Positions 61,871-64,000 of a stretch of DNA of 64,000 nucleotides are shown here, in pieces. Numbering within the stretch: the first letter of the stretch is position 1; each line of letters opens with the position of its first letter. The stretch is from NCBI GenBank assembly GCA_000163695.1, contig GG774889.1:1-64000 (forward strand). Direction: 5' to 3'. The notes below the pieces were generated by a model. The model was not told the DNA's origin and ran no database searches. It saw only the letters and a program-made list of their open reading frames with translations. The translations under genes were made by a program, and so were the position numbers. The DNA comes from Bacteroidetes oral taxon 274 str. F0058 (lineage in GTDB: Bacteria > Bacteroidota > Bacteroidia > Bacteroidales > Paludibacteraceae).

Positions 61871-62917
61871 ATGAACAATACATCTTATCCCCGATATAAA
61901 TGGTCTATCCCGATATTTTGGGTCATTATCGTACTGACTCTGTTTATTCAATATCTGTCGGTAGTTCCCTTTTGGGGAGCTGTATTTGTTGCCTTGTTGT
62001 TCTTCATAGTATCGTTCTTTGTCGTAACTTTTGGCAGTAACCATTTGTTGCATAAATATCTAAAAAATAAAAACTTATGGACTTTCATAACTGTTTTTAT
62101 TGTCGCATCTGTGTTTTTGGCTGTCCTATATATGATTTTGGAGCAAGCCATCAGATGGTTCGAATACCGCAGGATATTCCCACCCGTTATGTCAATAGAC
62201 CCTGTTCGCCCTCTTTACGTGCAGTTCTTTACTTATTTGGTGTCCGCCTCTTTGATTAACCTTGGTTTTTATGCTCTGAATTTTTTCGACCATCACATAA
62301 AAATGATTAGTGAACACAACAAACTCAAACAAGCACATCTCGAAGGACAGATACACCTGCTGAACAGCCAACTGAATCCGCATTTTATGTTTAATATTCT
62401 CAATCATATACATATCCTTATGAAGAAAGATGTCGAATTAGCCGACAAACTGCTATTACAATATTCCGATGTACTCCGCTACCAACTGTATGAGTGCAAG
62501 AGAAACAGTGTTTTACTGAAAAGAGAAGTCGATTTTCTGGATAATATCATAGCAATAGAAAAAACAAGATGGGGCAAAGAGCTGAACGTGGTATGGGAGT
62601 ATGATATCGAGGACGGCAAAAAGGAAATAAGTCCGTTGCTGCTTATCCCTTTTGTAGAAAATGCCTTCAAGCACGTTTCGAGACCATATACCGGTATCGG
62701 CTATGTAATAATCACATTGATACAGAAGACAAATACACTATCCTTGACTGTGGAAAATTCCATATTACAGAGCAGCCGCACAACCGAAAATAGCGACTCC
62801 GGATTGGGGCTGGAGATAGTAGAGAAACGACTGCAAATCTTATATCCCGAGCAACATAGACTTACTGTCGATAAGACCGATACGTACTACAAGACAATAT
62901 TAACCATCTCTATATAG
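61871..62917 (+). CDS. LytS/YehU-type sensor histidine kinase
   Basis: 348 residues with four membrane helices (about 12-135) and a His_kinase domain: LNSQLNPHFMFNILNHIHIL near 164 with the phospho-accepting His, PLLLIPFVENAFKHV near 256 (N box) and SGLGLEIVEKRLQILYPEQ near 306 (G box). There is no periplasmic sensor domain of size, so the signal is probably sensed in the membrane. It acts with the LytTR regulator 10 nt downstream. Confidence 0.9.
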   Translation: MNNTSYPRYKWSIPIFWVIIVLTLFIQYLSVVPFWGAVFVALLFFIVSFFVVTFGSNHLLHKYLKNKNLWTFITVFIVASVFLAVLYMILEQAIRWFEYRRIFPPVMSIDPVRPLYVQFFTYLVSASLINLGFYALNFFDHHIKMISEHNKLKQAHLEGQIHLLNSQLNPHFMFNILNHIHILMKKDVELADKLLLQYSDVLRYQLYECKRNSVLLKREVDFLDNIIAIEKTRWGKELNVVWEYDIEDGKKEISPLLLIPFVENAFKHVSRPYTGIGYVIITLIQKTNTLSLTVENSILQSSRTTENSDSGLGLEIVEKRLQILYPEQHRLTVDKTDTYYKTILTISI

Positions 62918-62927
62918 CGTATTATTT

Positions 62928-63671
62928 ATGGAAATATATTCAGGAACTAACGAGCATACTCTACAATGTCTGGTGGTAGACGACGAGCCTATTGCACGCC
63001 AAGGGATAATGGATTTAATACAAAGAACAGACTTTTTGCACATTACTGCAAGTTGTGCCTCTGCTATGGAAGCTATCCGTTTTGTGGAGACGAATAAAAT
63101 AGATGTTATATTTCTCGACATAAATATGCCTTCGATGAATGGATTGGAAATGCTCGATAAAATGAAATCACCACCCATCGTCATAATTACAACGGCATAT
63201 TCCGAATATGCTATCGAGGGATATAGATTGCAAGTAGCTGATTATCTGCTGAAACCCATAGAATACAACCGTTTTCGCCAAGCAGCCCTTAAAGCACTAC
63301 AAATATATCGACAACGAAATATAGTCGAACAACAGGATAATGTAGAGGATAGATACATATATGTCAGACAAGAGGGCGGTTTTCTAAGAATATTGCAACA
63401 AGATATTCTGTATATCAGGAGTATGGAAAACTATGTAAATATTAAACTTACCGACAGACAGTTTATTGTACATACTACGATGCAGTCTATCGAAAAGGTG
63501 CTGGATACGAATCGTTTTTTCAGGATACACAGGTCGTTTCTCGTCAATGTACGTCGTATAGAATCTATTTCGGGCGGGCGAGTAATTATCGACGGACACT
63601 CGTTGCCATTGTCGCGACGTAGGAAAGAAGAGTTGCTCAAATCTATTGTTTATAAGAATATTGCAGACTAA
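62928..63671 (+). CDS. LytTR-family response regulator
   Basis: 247 residues. A receiver domain (about 14-130) with VVDDEPIAR, IDVIFLDINMPSMNGLEMLD (phosphorylated Asp) and ADYLLKPI, then a LytTR DNA-binding domain (about 142-243) with YIRSMENYVNIKL and FRIHRSFLVNVRRIESISGG. Target genes are not shown by the sequence. The upstream gene is its kinase. Confidence 0.92.
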   Translation: MEIYSGTNEHTLQCLVVDDEPIARQGIMDLIQRTDFLHITASCASAMEAIRFVETNKIDVIFLDINMPSMNGLEMLDKMKSPPIVIITTAYSEYAIEGYRLQVADYLLKPIEYNRFRQAALKALQIYRQRNIVEQQDNVEDRYIYVRQEGGFLRILQQDILYIRSMENYVNIKLTDRQFIVHTTMQSIEKVLDTNRFFRIHRSFLVNVRRIESISGGRVIIDGHSLPLSRRRKEELLKSIVYKNIAD

Positions 63672-63745
63672 TACGACGATAGTCGAAAGCGATAAAAAAT
63701 GGTCGGTAGTGACCGTGAGAGTTATAATGGACTCTTGTTTATATA

Positions 63746-63778
63746 TTTGGGAGTATAACAAAAATGCTATTATCTTTG
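63746..63778 (+). promoter_or_regulatory. promoter pointing off the right edge
   Basis: TTTG (63746-63749), a 21-nt spacer and TATCTTTG (63771-63778) match the consensus. Transcription starting near 63785 has a leader of more than 200 nt inside the window. Confidence 0.65.
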
Positions 63779-63815
63779 CAACATATTTATCATATAAAAT
63801 ATTTCATTAACTTGA

Positions 63816-63926
63816 ATGAATTGCGAAAAAAGGCGATTTGTAGATTCAACAGTCAAAGTTATAAAAAGAGACAAAGGAAATTCGAATAAAAGCGACTTTC
63901 GCGGTCTTTGGTTTAACAAATATTGA
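63816..63926 (+). CDS. possible 36-residue peptide in the leader
   Basis: ATG at 63816, basic peptide beginning MNCEKRRFVDSTVKVIKRDK and ending GLWFNKY. It follows the promoter at 63746-63778, but it lacks a clear ribosome site. It may be chance. Nothing else is seen to 64000. Confidence 0.25.
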   Translation: MNCEKRRFVDSTVKVIKRDKGNSNKSDFRGLWFNKY

Positions 63927-64000
63927 ATACCGAGTAATTTATTATAGGATAATTGACTAATGTTCATTGTTTTGGGGATGTATTGTCGGATAAGTTTATT

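Overview
The window comes from a member of the Bacteroidales, most like the Porphyromonadaceae/Tannerellaceae relatives; the genus cannot be fixed from the sequence. Supporting signs are the Bacteroidetes promoter pattern (TTTG, about 20 nt, TAnnTTTG), a complete hmu-type haem-uptake operon, BspA-like leucine-rich repeats, an etfB-etfA-acyl-CoA dehydrogenase operon and FabK-type enoyl reductase. No tRNA, CRISPR array, transposase or integrase was seen.

Layout. 1-311: promoter and leader of an rRNA operon that runs off the left edge. 312-4668 (minus): a tight operon of a glycosyltransferase, a fucosyltransferase-like protein, a polysaccharide flippase and a ComEA-like helix-hairpin-helix protein. 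4823-9877 (plus): an outer-membrane barrel, an ABC-2 permease, mreB, fabK-like and nth. 10209-21462 (minus): haem-uptake operon in the order hmuR-hmuS-hmuY-hmuT-hmuU-hmuV plus a BspA-like lipoprotein, ending at a strong terminator. 21864-24787 (plus): a gph-like phosphatase, a family 2 glycosyltransferase and an acyltransferase.

24788-42500 is the most unusual part. It is an A+T-rich array of about fifteen short 3' fragments of Rhs genes, most carrying all or part of a different toxin tip and followed by one to three small immunity-type genes (about 22 in all). There is no full-length rhs gene, the Rhs fragments have no convincing start codons or promoters, and many toxin parts are frameshifted or deleted while almost all immunity genes are intact. 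A hairpin terminator recurs four times; in three copies it is joined to the same Rhs core stretch, so terminator plus core behaves as a recombination unit. I read the array as a silent store of toxin/immunity cassettes for an rhs gene elsewhere, and as a bank of orphan immunity.

42581-46924: a type IIS restriction-modification operon (two adenine methyltransferases and an AlwI-family endonuclease) bracketed by a 20-bp direct repeat, with an imperfect inverted-repeat element beside the endonuclease gene. 47002-50693 (minus): acyl-CoA dehydrogenase, EtfA and EtfB. 50938-64000: small accessory proteins (one SMI1/SUKH-like), a flavodoxin-fold reductase, an MmcQ/YjbR protein, envelope proteins, dnaE, a CYTH protein, a head-GIN lipoprotein and a LytS/LytTR two-component pair, ending in a promoter that points off the right edge.
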